The notes under the pieces were generated by a model. That model was given only the letters and a program-made list of their open reading frames with translations. It was not told the origin of the DNA and made no database searches. A stretch of DNA of 64,000 nt from Owenia fusiformis (lineage: Eukaryota; Annelida; Polychaeta; Sabellida; Oweniidae). A program made the position numbers and the translations under genes. The stretch spans positions 31,538,024-31,602,023 of the forward strand of contig CAIIXF020000006.1 in the NCBI GenBank assembly GCA_903813345.2, given 5' to 3'. Below are positions 1 to 11,689 of this stretch, piece after piece (position 1 is the first letter of the stretch; each line of letters begins with the position of its first letter).

Positions 1-1430
1 AACGATGGTAATATGTGTTGCATATGGCTAGATTTAATTTAAATAGTAGGCTTATAGGGGAGAATGTTCAAATCATGGGTCAAAGTTATTATCAAAAACT
101 TGTGTGGGGTACTATAATACTGATCCTACAGTAAACTCACACTCTATGTACAGTACTTGTAAAATGTCTAAATATGACAAAAAAATTGCAACCGAAAAGG
201 ATATAAAGATCACAACAAAAGTTTGCAAAGATAACTATCCCGTATATTCCAATCAACCCCTACTGAAATCAATCTACTGAAATATTTGTCACTCAAAATA
301 GATTTAAAAAACGGTTGGAAATATTTGAGATAGCAGCATTCTTTCACAGTACTCTACATTAAAATTACTGATAGATCCAAGGCTTTAGATGGATTCGATA
401 AATAGTACTATTAAATGATAAAGTTTGCTACATTTAAAATGTAAAGTGTAACGTATTCTCTTAAAAGAAGTTTGGTTTCTTCTATTACTGTAAACTCTTT
501 ATATTAGCTTAATCTTTCAGAAATAAATCAACAAAATCTCATCCTTTTAAATAATCTAACAATGATCTTTTAACAGTATGCATTCTATTTATTTATAATT
601 TGTCAAAAGACTAAGGGAAATAAGATAAATAACATGATTATCTCAAAAACCTAAAAGATGAGAAATGAAATATATTTCCCTGTGTACAGTAACACAGATC
701 TGAGTTCTACCAAAACCCTAATTCTGCTTTGAGAAGCAACTTCAGCAACTTGCTGGAATATGAGACCACATTAATGTTTGCGTTGACAGCTTAATGGACC
801 TAGATAGGGATTTAACATGCAGCATAGTTATACTGGTAGCGGTATACGCGTTTCTTGATTTGTTATGCGTGCGCGCGCAGCTCATCCAATGAACGAAACG
901 CCACTTCCCGCTGAAATCACCGGGTATTGATCTTTCCCTTGATTTAATGAGTCTTACATTCTCTATGTACATTTAATTACATAATATATTCAGTATATTG
1001 TAACTCTAAAGAAACGATCGATCAGATCATTGAATTTCAAATCGGGAAGATTGCTTTGCTTATGCAGGTCAACCTGATAACGTTTTGATTGGTCAATCAG
1101 CCTGAAGTCACACGTCGTGTCCACGCGTACATCTGTTAATCAATAAGGTTTCGCGATACCCCTGATAGCGTAGGTATTATTGAAATCTCGAAACCGTTGA
1201 ATAACTCTGCATAATATCAGCGCAGGTGTATTGGATTGTACAAGGCGGTAATAATTCAAGATCAGATAAGTAAAAAATACCGACTTGGGCAAGGCTAAGT
1301 ATGATACCCCGGCGCCGTTTTCAATAGCTTTTACTCTTAGGTCAGATGGCTAGCTAAATGTATATTACTCTCCCGGGATTACTCTACAACGGCAGAAATC
1401 TGGTGCACGCAGATAAGTGCAAAAAACATG
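1..1430. other. Intergenic DNA, no gene recognised
   Basis: AT-rich sequence with a somewhat more GC/CpG-rich patch at about 840-1400. I find no coding exon, RNA gene or clear terminal inverted repeat. The short open frame on the minus strand at 742-972 has no recognisable domain and looks like chance. Confidence 0.5.
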
Positions 1431-1434
1431 TTTG

Positions 1435-2760
1435 ATTTTAAGAAGAAAATTGAAAATATACAAATAAAGTGCTGCAGATGGATTCTTGATGTCAAACACA
1501 ACTGCAGTAACCTGGCAATATTGAGTGAGACTGGCAGACTACCAATGTCATATCATATTCATTTGAGTGCAATTAAATGATACTGGACGCACATAAGCAT
1601 GCTGCCAAAGACTTCTCTAATGAGCAAATTACTTTCACACATGAAATACAAAAAATTCAGTCTGTGGTACAATTTCATTGCAAAGTCACTGCAAAGTATT
1701 GACATTGATATAAATGATGTTAAACTTCCTGATTCATCCTTAAAAAATACATTCTTAAAATCTGTTTAACAAAAACTTATCACTAAATGCAATGACCAGT
1801 GGAAGATGAAAATAAACGCTGGTAGCAAACCAAGTAACAATAGTAAAATGAGAACCTACGTAAAATTCAAAAATAATATACATCTTGAAGAATATCTCAC
1901 TACTGAAACTAACTTTAAAAAAAGAAAACTATTTACAAAGCTGAGACTCAGTGACCATTCATTAGAGGTTGAAGCAGGAAGATACAAAAATAAAAATGTA
2001 GAAGAACGGCCGCATGTACAAACTGTTCAGATAATAGTATAGTTTCCATATAGCTTTTGAAATCTCGCTAAATCTCGTTTTTCGTGAGATTTTAAGAGAC
2101 TTGCATATTAGACCTCTAATGACTTACATTACCTTCTTTTAAATGGCATATTTGAATTCAGTGAAATGTTTTCTCCTTTAATAGCTTTGATTTACACAGT
2201 TATGTAATTTGAATAATTTTCTATAACAATTAAAAAAAACTTGGGCCAAATGTCCATAGATGCAATGCTAAAATTCTTTAAATCTGTGGATAATTTGTAT
2301 GTCAATCAACATTTGCATGTTTAATCACATCATGTACATAAACAGGGTCATCATGTGGTATATCATTCAAGTTTTATACAGATTCAACAAACACACTTTG
2401 ATAAATCATGAAATTAAGCCACTTTTCCAAGATTTTAGCATGTAAATGAATGGAGCTCTAGCCCGAGTTAAAAGCTGAATAAAAGATGGCAGCACGAGAT
2501 TTCATTGATTTTTCTGCTATTTAGAAACTATCCTATTGTGTTGAAGATGAGCTGCACTTTGTTATGAGATGCATATTCTACGAAAGTGAGCGCACTTTAT
2601 TATTAGATAAAATTCAAACGTCAAATAAGGACTTTTCTAACATGACTGAGGAAAACAAGTTCCTATACATTATGTCATAAATGATCAAATATGGAGGAAG
2701 TCCTGCACTTTCAATGACATGATGTGCCAAGAAAAGAAGTCTATAACATCGCAACCATTA
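1435..2760 (+). mobile_element. Decayed LINE (non-LTR retrotransposon) ORF2 C-terminal remnant
   Basis: Conceptual translation across several frames gives the C-terminal region downstream of reverse transcriptase in animal LINE ORF2 proteins. Readable pieces include SNLAILSETGRLPMSYHIHL near 1505-1575, a stretch ending LRLSDHSLEVEAGRYKN at 1806-2000, a CxxC-type motif (CTNC) near 2015, and VEDELHFVMRCIFYESE at about 2538-2590. Known families keep the order 'LRxSxHxLxIExGRY', a zinc-knuckle-like CxxC, then 'VEDExHFxxxC', and that order is kept here. Stops, frame changes and an internal insertion (about 2043-2531) show it is dead. The frame at 1806-2042 is part of this remnant, not a host gene. 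Confidence 0.75.
2043..2531. mobile_element. About 490-bp insertion splitting the LINE remnant, imperfect inverted ends
   Basis: The LINE protein reads up to ...CTNCSDNSI at about 2040 and resumes with VEDELHF at about 2532, so the DNA between is an insertion. Its left end (GTTTCCATATAGC, then TGAAATCTCG) and right end (CGAGATTTCA, then GCTATTTAGAAAC) are imperfect inverted repeats, as in a short non-autonomous DNA transposon. I could not define the target-site duplication cleanly, so the exact edges and class are open. Confidence 0.45.
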
Positions 2761-2764
2761 CAAC

Positions 2765-3380
2765 ACAATATCTTTGTAGATTATTTAACGTGACTGTATA
2801 AATGTTACTGTATAAATGTAGTTTGTATAATTGTAGTCTGGCCATGCCCTGATAACACAGTGGCCGTGCCTTAATAAATTCTAAATTTTAACTAAAATTC
2901 TATAAGAGGCCCGAACTCCCGTGTAGTGATATAGCGAGACACTGCATTGGAGTTCGTATTAGCCCATTTTTATCTATAAGACTATCTGAATATACAAACT
3001 TTTTATAAGAGCCCCCTTTTATCTCTAGACAATAGGCCTAATCAATGCCCAACATGCCCGAGTCACAAGTATTCGGAAGGCTGAAGGGGGAACAACCCCC
3101 GGGGAACAACCATGCCAGTAAGGGGGTATGTTGAAGACTAGCAATGCCACGGAGTATGCACGGAGTATTCTCCAACGGCTCTTCTCCTCAATGGAATATT
3201 GAATGGAAAATACAAGACTTCATTTTCTAGACTGATTTCAACTAAGAAGTTGATATTTTTCTATTTTTCCGAGCCAAGCTTCTACCCTGTTTGATATAGC
3301 ATGACCTTGCTCAGCGCCTGTAACTCGCATATAAATTTAAACCCGGGAATAAGTTCATTATCATAGGGAGGGTGAGCAAT
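2765..3380. other. Intergenic DNA upstream of ferritin
   Basis: No gene or recognisable transposon end seen. A purine-rich and C-rich patch lies at about 3060-3130. This is the proximal upstream region of the ferritin promoter. Confidence 0.4.
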
Positions 3381-3401
3381 AGCTAGACGAGCGCCATGTA
3401 A

Positions 3402-3440
3402 TATATAAACGACCAGCGCCGGAATCCTGAAACATTCAGT
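3402..3440 (+). promoter_or_regulatory. Ferritin core promoter: TATA box and initiator
   Basis: TATATAAA at 3402-3409 is followed by an initiator-like TTCAGTC with its A at 3438. The 36-bp spacing is close to the expected TATA-to-start distance of about 30 bp. A start here would place the iron-responsive element within about 10-45 nt of the cap, the position needed for translational block. The transcription start is inferred from spacing only. Confidence 0.65.
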
Positions 3441-3446
3441 CGTATA

Positions 3447-3480
3447 TTTGTCTTGCAGCGTCAGTGAACGTTCAGACAAA
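3447..3480 (+). promoter_or_regulatory. Iron-responsive element (IRE) in ferritin 5' UTR
   Basis: The loop is CAGTGA (3462-3467). The upper stem is AGCGT/ACGTT, five pairs including one G-T wobble. The internal loop is TGC opposite a single C (3454-3456 against 3473), the form typical of ferritin IREs. The lower stem is TTTGTCT/AGACAAA, seven perfect pairs. Known role: iron-regulatory proteins bind this hairpin when iron is scarce and block ribosome entry; iron releases them and ferritin is made. The start codon lies 75 nt downstream. Confidence 0.95.
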
Positions 3481-3554
3481 GTTCGGCATCACGTATCACT
3501 TATTTTTTATAAAATTTCAAAGTTCATACCATCTGAAACAAGAGATATAAGAAA

Positions 3555-3662
3555 ATGGCGACACAAACTCAACCCCGTCAGAACTACCACCAGGACAGTG
3601 AAGCAGGAGTGAACAAGCAAATCAACTTGGAGTTGTATGCCAGTTACACTTATCAGTCGATG
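3555..3662 (+). CDS. Ferritin coding exon 1
   Basis: Encodes residues 1-36, ending in YTYQSM, with the first two ferroxidase ligands. The donor GTAAGT follows at 3663. The 5' UTR runs from about 3438 without an obvious intron. Confidence 0.95.
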
Positions 3663-6600
3663 GTAAGTTGATTTCGCAACACTTTTCATGTATATTTCAG
3701 TATTATTTGAGGTAAATTATTTGTTTCAGGGATAGGTAAGTTATAAAGGAAAGTCATAATTTTCTCTATATGGCTGCTTATCGGTTAGTTATTTTAAATT
3801 TCGTGCTGAAAAGGGGTTACGTATTTTTCTATTCATGTACGTCGTGACAAACATTCAAGATGGCGGCGAAGTTCATTGAGTAAAAGGGGGCGTGGTCAAA
3901 ACATTCACGAGTCTTGAAACGTGACTTGCAGTTTTGGGCATGATTCATCAATAATCTGACATCGAGCCCTTCCACCAGGAAGAACATTGGCTGCCTGTAT
4001 TTTATTATATTCTATGGCCACTGAGTGTGGCCATACAATATAAATTAAGACACTCTTTGTTGTTTTGAATTTGCCTTTAAGGTGACATTTAAGTTAATCA
4101 AAAGTACAAAAACATGGGAGCCATATTTTTCTGATAAAGTCAGAAGATTTTGTATACTGTTTTCCTTGTATGTGAATGCATTTCCTGACTAAAGAGACAC
4201 ATAAAAGAAAACCTCACATTTAAACGCATTTTTCATAACTATGAATTGGAGGTGTATGGCTCCAAAAAGCTAGCATGAAGAGTGCGAAGTGAGGCTATTT
4301 TTTGAAAGTTTCAAGGAGTAGCCTTGCAACAGTCACACATTTGCAAGAATTCAAAATTTCTAGATATAGTCTTACCTTACCAAGGAACAACGAAGGAGCA
4401 CGAAAATGTGTACTTCTTGCATTGTTAGAGTATAATAAAGCTCAAACCATTGTGAATTCTAAATATTTCATGTCCACCATTTTGTTTCCTGGAACTATTT
4501 TTTAGTCCAGAGTTATCTTCATTCATGTTTCCATTGTTTATCATTCATAAAGCCTCTATCATGTATCTATCATGATAATTACACTGTAATAGATAAAACA
4601 TACAAGTGATAATCCATGCCACTTGGTGTAGTCACAAAACTTGCATGAGGATTAATCAGGAAGTCTAGAAGTAGTTCCGGCAAACAAAATGTAGACATGA
4701 AATATTTAGAATTTACAATGGTTTGTGCTTTATTATACTCTAACAATGCAAGAAGTGCACATTTTCATGCTCCTTCGTTGTTCCTGGGAAAGGTAAGATG
4801 ATTTGTGGAAATTTTAGACTCTTGCAAATGTGTGACTGTTGCAAGGCTACTCCTTGAAACTTTCAAAAATTAGCCTCACTTCGCACTCTTCATGCTAGCT
4901 TTGGGGATCCATGCACCTCCAATTCATAGTTTGGAAAAATGCGTTTATGTGTGATGTTAACTTTGACATGTTTCATTAGTCAAGATACACAATTCATATA
5001 CAAGGTAAACAGATTTTAAAAACATGTGTCTTTATCAAAAAAATATGGCAGTCATTTTTTGTACTTTTTATTTAATATAGCGTCGCCTTAATTTTTATTG
5101 ATGTAAACATAATAAACTCATCTTCATTGATCTTTACACATAGTCCTATTTCATAAATTGGTCTACTTCGCAGGATATTTTTACAACCAGCGGCCATCTT
5201 GACTAAATCGTTATAGCGAAAAAAAGGCATGCTTTCAAAATGGAGAACGAGACGACGTCTATTTTAAATGAAAACGTTCAATATCTCATCAACAAGACAA
5301 ACCGTTACCATTTCAATTCATGAAATATTAACAGAACGATTTTTAGAATGTTACATAAATTTATTGAACGACGGCTTACGATTTTACAATAGTTCAAGGT
5401 GTTCCAGATGGAATCACTTCTACAGTAGCCAAGAATTGGCTAGAGACTCGAGTAACCTGTATTAACCATTCTCTTGAGACAAGAGAGTAAACAGACTAAT
5501 TTTTAGGAAGAACCTGTTATCTGCAGATATATAGAGGTTATTATTCGATAAAAACAATACATCAACCCTCGTTCCCTACGGTCCCCCGGGTAGATATATT
5601 GTATTTCCCTCAGATATACCCTTAGTTTTTATCGCACTTTGAAAAAGTGCTATATTGTCGTCGTCTTGTGCTGTTGGGCGGGCGGGCGGTCGTGCGGGCG
5701 GGCGGGACATAAACCAAATCTTGTCATCAAATTTCCAGGATAACTGCTTACCTGTTCAACTTGAAATTTTTACAGATGCAAGAGCAGACTAGTACCAAGA
5801 TCTGATTAGGTTAAGGGCATGCTGGGTAAACTACGTGGCGGCCATTTTGAATTTTTCAACAAATCTTGTCATCAAAATTCCAAGAAAACCACTTATCCGT
5901 TCAACTTGAAATTTTTACAGATGCAAGAGCAGACTATTGCCAAGATCTGATTAGGTTTTGGGTATGCTGGCTGAATTACATGGTGGCCATTTTGAATTTT
6001 TCAATTTGGCGGCCATTTTGAATTTTTCAACTTGCTCCAAATTGACCAAATTTTTTTTTTAAAAACATCTACAAGTTCTCAGAAGTTCGAATCTGACCTT
6101 AGATTTTAGATTTGACCTTTCATTCACCTTCAGTGACCTTGAAAAGGTCAAAAAAATTGATTTTCTAAATTGATATTTTGGATTTAAATTTAGGTCAGCT
6201 TAATTACAAAACACCTACTGAGGTTTGAAAAAGTTAAATTTTCAAGGTCGAAGGTCAAGGTTATTAAACTAGGTCACAAATGATGTTATCCAAGTTTCTC
6301 AAAGTTTGAGACTACAAATCAATTCTTGTCATCAAAATTCCAAGAAAACCGCTAACCTGTTCAACTTGAAGTTTTTACACATGCAATAGCAGACTAGTGC
6401 CAAGATCTGAATAGGTTTAGGGCATGCTGGGTAAACTACGTGGCGGCCATTTTGAATTTTTCAACAAATCTTGTCATCAAAATTCCAGGAAAACCACTTA
6501 TCCGTTCAACTTGAAATTTTTACAGATGCAAGAGCAGACTATTGCCAAGATCTGATTAGGTTTTGGGCATGCTGGCTGAATTACATGGTGGCCATTTTGA

Positions 6601-8527
6601 ATTTTTCAATTTGGCGGCCATTTTGAATTTTTCAACTTGCTCCAAATTGACCAAATTTTTTTTTTAAAACATCTACAAGTTCTCAGAAGTTCAAATCTGA
6701 CCTTAGATTTCAGATTTGACCTTTCGTTGACCTTCAGTGACCTTGAACAGGTCAAAAATTTGATTTTCTAAATTGATATTTTGGATTTAAATTTAGGTCA
6801 GCTTAATTACAAAACACCTACTGAGGTCTGAAAAAGTGAAATTTTCAAGGTCGAAGGTCATCAAATTAGGTCACAAACAATGTTATCTAAATTTTCCCAA
6901 AGTTCAAGACTACAAATAAATTCTTGTCATCAAAATTGCAGGAAAACCGCTAACCTTGTCAACTTGAAATGTTTACAGATGCAAGAGCAGACTAGTGCCA
7001 AGGTCTGATTAGGTTTTGGCCTTGCTGGGTAAATTGCATGGTGGCCAGTTTGCTCTTCAGAGTGCGATATTTATCACTGTGTGTCTTGTTAATTTTATTT
7101 GTTCCACTTACCATTTACATGACCAGGGTGACAACAGTGAATAGTCAATGTGATAAGAATGCTACAGTTGGATTCAAATTCTGTAAACAAATTTGAATTT
7201 AAAAAATAAGCAATCAAAGGACCACATGGCAACAGTGAATGAAAAAATAAAAACATATGTACAAGACCTATTTTTGGGGGTTTATTTTGTAGTTTGGCTA
7301 TCATATTATATGATTTATTTGATGCTTCTCTGCAATGTTATTTTTGAAAAAATCCGTTGACATAATTTTGAATTCAGAACAATTACTATCATGATGAATA
7401 TTTTAAGGTTTTATTAAAAAAGAATTATAAGTAAGTTATGTGTCAGTTTTCATGAAGAAGTCAATTAAAAGGTTTCTACCCTAGATGTAGTTTTTCAAAA
7501 AACTTTATCTATTGCAGGCTTTTCACTTCGACAGAGATGATGTAGCCCTGAAAGGTTTTGCAAAGTTCTTTAGGAAAAACTCGGAGGAAGAACGTGAACA
7601 TGCTGAAAAGTTCATGAAGTTCCAGAACCAGCGTGGTGGTCGCATTGTTCTTCAGGACATCAAGGCTCCAGAAATGGAATGGGAATCTCCTTTGAAAGCA
7701 ATGCAAGCTGCACTTGCCCTGGAGAAGAGTGTCAACCAGTCCCTGCTAGAGTTGCATGAGGTGGCAGACAAACACAAGGACTTTCAGGTAATCTTTGATA
7801 AGCCAAAATACCAGTTTATGAATTTGATTAAATTTTATATACATATGAGGTGCCACTGACTTTCAAAATGGCCACCGTGCTGATTAAATAATTACTTGAT
7901 TAGTTATCTTTAAAACCATAGGATAACATTACTGTCTCATATCCATAGAAGAATAGTCTCTAGCCTTCAGAAACCAGAGAAGATGGAAGAGGATGTTAGC
8001 TTATTTCTCTACTGTTACTTTGTCTGCTAAATTTTCTAGAATAATCCAAGATTTCTATTGCTATTATATGTTGATATCATATTTACACTTGGACACACTA
8101 CCACATAGTATCTGTATAGTGACTGTTCAATTGTCCTACAGGGAGAGGGGGGGGGGGTAATTCATTCAGACTTGATTAAAACTCAGCTGTATATAATCAT
8201 ATTGGCTTTGAAGGTTAACTTTCCTTATTGCAGGTTTTAGAACAGCCAGATTTTATTTAATCAAAACAATCCTGGTTTGTGCGTCTTAAGTGTTTATACA
8301 TAGTCCTGTTTTTGTCATGTCTTAGGTTATCTTGTTTTTGTTTTTATCTGTTTTATTAACACATTTATTTTCTCTATTTACAGTTTGCTGACTGGATTGA
8401 GTCCAACTTCCTTACAGAGCAAGTAGAAGCCATCAAGGAGATATCTGATCACATCACCAACTTGAAGCGCAATGGTCCTGGTCTTGGAGAATACCTCTAT
8501 GACAAACACACCATGGATAGCAGCTAG
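3555..8527 (+). CDS. Ferritin, heavy-chain type (3 coding exons)
   Basis: Cytosolic iron-storage subunit; 24 copies form a shell that oxidises Fe(II) and stores it as ferrihydrite. Coding exons are 3555-3662, 7518-7787 and 8384-8527, joined in phase 0 at GT-AG introns to give 173 residues, the normal length. Ferroxidase ligands of H-type chains are all present: E26 and Y33 (exon 1), E61 and H64 in [11 protein letters not shown], the glutamate of LEKSVNQSL (exon 2) and Q of FLTEQVEAI (exon 3), so it should be catalytically active. There is no signal peptide, so it is the cytosolic rather than the secreted type. The ATG at 3555 is the first after the IRE and gives the usual N-terminus. Translation should be iron-regulated through the IRE. 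Intron 1 (3.9 kb) is full of repeats; intron 2 is short and clean. Confidence 0.96.
4077..5091. mobile_element. Foldback (MITE-like) element with TTAA target duplication, in ferritin intron 1
   Basis: TTAA at 4077-4080 and 5088-5091 flank an element whose ends are GGTGAC... and ...GTCGCC. Long arms (about 4081-4500 and 4660-5087) are inverted copies of each other; for example TATAATAAAGC near 4430 answers GCTTTATTATA near 4728. TTAA duplication with a GGYGAC end is the hallmark of piggyBac-type elements. No transposase is present, so it is non-autonomous. A diverged partial copy lies at 11690-12249. Confidence 0.75.
5630..7070. mobile_element. Dispersed repeat element with about 605-bp internal tandem units
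   Basis: The left end TATCGCACTTTGAA runs into a small hairpin (GCACTTTGAAAAAGTGC) and a GGGC-rich microsatellite at 5677-5705. The right end TTCAGAGTGCGATA is its inverted match. Inside, a unit of about 605 bp with TTGTCATCAAAATTCCA and AAGGTCA-rich sequence repeats slightly over two times (starts near 5711, 6318 and 6917). Related AAGGTCA-rich sequence occurs at 9560-10095 and 49050-49700. No protein is encoded. Confidence 0.6.
7518..7787 (+). CDS. Ferritin coding exon 2
   Basis: Encodes residues 37-126 (AFHFDRDD to KHKDFQ), bounded by TTGCAG and GTAATC. It corresponds to two separate exons in vertebrate ferritin H genes, so an intron present there is absent here. Open reading past 7787 is intron read-through. 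Confidence 0.95.
8384..8527 (+). CDS. Ferritin coding exon 3 with stop
   Basis: Encodes residues 127-173 ([10 protein letters not shown] to TMDSS) and the TAG stop at 8525-8527. It includes the ferroxidase-centre Q and the last helices. The acceptor is TTTACAG ending at 8383. Confidence 0.95.
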   Translation, partial: FADWIESNFLTEQVEAIKEISDHITNLKRNGPGLGEYLYDKHTMDSS

Positions 8528-8945
8528 ATTCCCAATGGAATGCCAGCAGAAGGATCAAAGACTCTGAGACATCTATAAATATATATATATCTGTATACAT
8601 ATAGACTTCTATAATTGTTGCCCATTAAGTGAACCTTCACTACTTAAAAGCTTATTGGAATAGAATATTGTCATCATTTTTATTGCAAGAATGGTTCTTT
8701 GTGATAAGTGGTGAATGGATTTAAGATATAACATGCCTTGAAGCACTTGAGTCTCCTTCTGTTGAGAGAATTTTCTCACCTCACTGTTGATGAGCTTATT
8801 TTCTTAATTCTTTAGTTTCAATATTGTTGTTTCTAATCTACATCACTTTCTAAACCAGACATCTTAATTTTGTCTTAAACATTGGTTATAGATAAAAACT
8901 AGCTTCACCATCACATATCAGTGTTGTATAGAATAAGTTGAAGAT

Positions 8946-8951
8946 AATAAA
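8946..8951 (+). terminator. Ferritin polyadenylation signal
   Basis: AATAAA, 419 bp past the stop codon, is followed by GT/T-rich sequence (TATGTGTGTAG near 8968) as expected of a cleavage region. The 3' UTR is therefore about 440 nt. Confidence 0.75.
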
Positions 8952-8971
8952 CAGCAAAGAACTTTGAATAT

Positions 8972-9560
8972 GTGTGTAGTTATTTATATTAATCTTCATT
9001 GGATATGTCCCCCGAGATCATGTCATTAGTATAAGGTTATCAGGCCCATACAGATTAATCATGATTTGATTTGAAAACAAAGTTAAAAGGACAAGGTAAC
9101 CAGACTTTTATCTCAAAACTTTAATATTGGGATTGACTTAAAATTTTGACTTATACTTATACAACAAGGACTGTAGAGAGAAAAATCGAATTTTTTTTAT
9201 TTTTTCTGAGCTATCGGGTCAATATTTGGATTAACATCTTCCTTGACATACCTATTTTCTTAAAATGTATGGATAAACTCTCAATTTCAGCATTAAGAAG
9301 TGTAAATTCAGTTCAAAGCTTCTATAAAGGGAGTCCCACTTACAGATTTTTAGGATTCACCAAGTTTCGAGAGGAATATCCGCTGAAATAATGTTAATCC
9401 TTGGGGTTTCTTTGTAGATAATAAAAATATATGTTAGTCTTTATGAAATATCCAAACTTAAATATATTTTGACACTGGTCGATGATTGTTGTATGGCCCC
9501 CCTGCACTAATTGTTGCATCTGAAGATTTCAAAGCTCTTGGAATTACAGTTTTTGGTGTT
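8972..9560. other. Intergenic DNA after ferritin
   Basis: AT-rich, with no gene recognised. The open frame at 9146-9391 has no domain or splice-bounded context that I can support. Confidence 0.4.
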
Positions 9561-10095
9561 TACTCTATAAAATTTTACAAAAAGTAGAACTTCATCATTT
9601 TCAGGAAACTTTCTCATATATAAAGTCAATGGCAGGTTTTGTGATTGACAAGTTTCTCAAAGTTTGCCTTAAACTTGATCATTTCTTGCAATGAATTACA
9701 TCATTACTAGATTTAAGCATTTCCTACATATTGCTCAATATATGTCAGGATCAAATTTTTACCATTTTTGAGATATTTGACGTAAAAAAACAGTAAAAAT
9801 AAGTTATTTTTCAACTTGCTTTAATTTGACCAAATTTTTTTGAAAATCATCTACAAGTTCCCAGGAGTTCAAATCTGACATTAGTTTTAGGATTTGACCT
9901 TCAGTGACCTTCGAAAGGTCAAAAAAGTTGATTTTTCAAATTGATTTTTGGATATAAATTTTGGTCACCGTAATCACAAAAGACCTTACTAAGCTCTGAA
10001 TAAGAAAATTTTCAAGGTCAAAGGTCATCAAACTAGGTCACACAACTTTGCTATCTAAGTTTCTCAAAGTTCGGGACTACAAATCCAAATCAATA
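9560..10095. repeat. AAGGTCA-rich dispersed repeat, copy 2
   Basis: Shares blocks such as CATCTACAAGTTC, TTGACCTTCAGTGACCTT and TCAAAGGTCATCAAACTAGG with the units at 5709-7070 and the copy at 49050-49700, in the same order. Truncated at both ends; no coding potential. Confidence 0.65.
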
Positions 10096-10199
10096 TTTTT
10101 GTTTGAAAGTCAGGATATACATTCCTCTGAAGGTTCCAAACTGTGTGAGCACAGGACCGTGGGTCCTATTTTTGATAATGTCACAAGATTTTGTATCTG

Positions 10200-10790
10200 T
10201 TTTCCTCATATGCTACGTATGTGAGGCCCTTGAGGTAAATAAACAACTGACAGATATGAATAAACAATCATGGCTCACGCACATCAATTATGTACTTAAA
10301 TATATCTACAATGGTACTTCGCAAAACTATTTAAACCTAAAACCAAGAGAAATTAAGAAATTACTGGAAAATAGATACATACAATTTTGGGAAACTAAAA
10401 TAAAATCAAATAATGGTTAATTGAAATGGAACAAGGAACCCTACTTGGATTTAATCAAAAATGAAATAGACAGAAATAACTTGACAAAGCTAAGAATTAG
10501 GCACATAAATTAGAAATCGAAACAGGTCGTTACACAAAACCAATTACCCCTATTGAAGAAAATGTTTAATGTGTAACAAGAAAACCGGTTCAGAATGCAA
10601 TAAATTAAAAGATGTTCGGTCAAATTACATGGATAAAATAAAAAAAAACATTGTCAAAATTTAGAAAACATGAATAACGTGGAACATAAATTAATGTTTC
10701 TATTTAATTCAGAGGGAATAATATTAAATATTCTCGCAAAATATATAACAAATATTTTTATCGAGAGAGATAAAAACACGAAATGCATCC
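10200..10790 (+). mobile_element. Second decayed LINE ORF2 C-terminal remnant
   Basis: Frames at 10200-10420 and beyond read EALEVNKQLTDMNKQSWLTH, then LKWNKEPYLDLIKNEIDRNN, then a corrupted LTKLRI..HKLEIETGRYTK at about 10480-10545 and EHKLMFLFNSEGIILNILAK at about 10682-10745. This is the same part of ORF2 as the remnant at 1435-2760, from a related but different copy. Many stops and frame changes; dead. Confidence 0.65.
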
Positions 10791-10852
10791 AATAAAATCT
10801 TGCAATGATCAAGCACCCTTTGATTAGTTAATATAATATATAGTAGGGATAT

Positions 10853-11602
10853 AGTGAAGCCTTCCGTCCGTCAGTCAGTCCGTCCATCCGTCTGTCCGGA
10901 AGATAACTCGAATACTAGTTGACATATTTTCTTCATATTTGGTGGAAAGATGTATATTGGTGAATAGTTCACGCAAAAAGATGGCCACCGGTTTCAAAAT
11001 GGCGGGAATTTTTTGCAAAAGTCTTATGTTTTTCATTTAAACAAAAATAATAAATATTATTATTTGAAATGTTGGTAGTATATTCACAAGATCTATCTAT
11101 ATCACATATACTCCGTGTTTTTCACCCTGACCCCCAGGTGCCGTAAATAATGGGGGGAATTTGCATTAATTTTGAGATGCTTTTAAAGTATAGCTTTATA
11201 CTCAAAGGAAAGGTAATTTAGAGTAGATTGCAACTATTGTATCTTTTTCTGATTGGGCCTCGTAGAATTCAAAATGACCGGTTAATGTGGGATTTCCCAA
11301 TTATTTTTTGATCTCTTAAAGTATGGCAATATTATATTCAAATTGAAGGAATTTCAGAGTAGATCACAATTATGGTATTGTTTTTCTGATTTGTGCCTCA
11401 GAAAATTCAAAATGGCTGTCTAGAGCAGGAATTCACCATTACTTAGAGTTATCTTGAAAGTATGGTAAAATGACACTCCAATGATCTCAAATATTTATTG
11501 AAGGAAAGAGTAGATGGTAAATATTACAGTGTGACTGTACAGATTCATGATTAATATAGTGTTCGTTGGGATTTGCTACTCCGTGGAGTTGCCGTTTTCT
11601 AA
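10853..11602 (+). mobile_element. Helitron/HINE-like element, copy A (5' end truncated)
   Basis: Begins inside the family at AGGGATATAGTGAAGCC, then a GTCCGTCAGTC microsatellite (10867-10900) and the shared body (GAAGATAACTCGAATACTAG and onward). Ends with GTTCGTTGGGA, a hairpin ACTCCGTGGAGT and CTAA at 11599-11602. The terminal TCCCAACGAAC of intact copies is missing. Confidence 0.65.
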
Positions 11603-11689
11603 TTAGTTAAGCTTTTTCATTTTTTCTGCTTAAGCTGTACACTTTGCCCAAATGTGGGATACACGTATAATAAAGCTCATAATAATATG

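Noticed and set aside
7788-7859. Ferritin ending by read-through of exon 2 to a stop at 7859
   Set aside because: A good donor follows DFQ at 7788 and the conserved C-terminal helix is encoded by the exon at 8384-8527.
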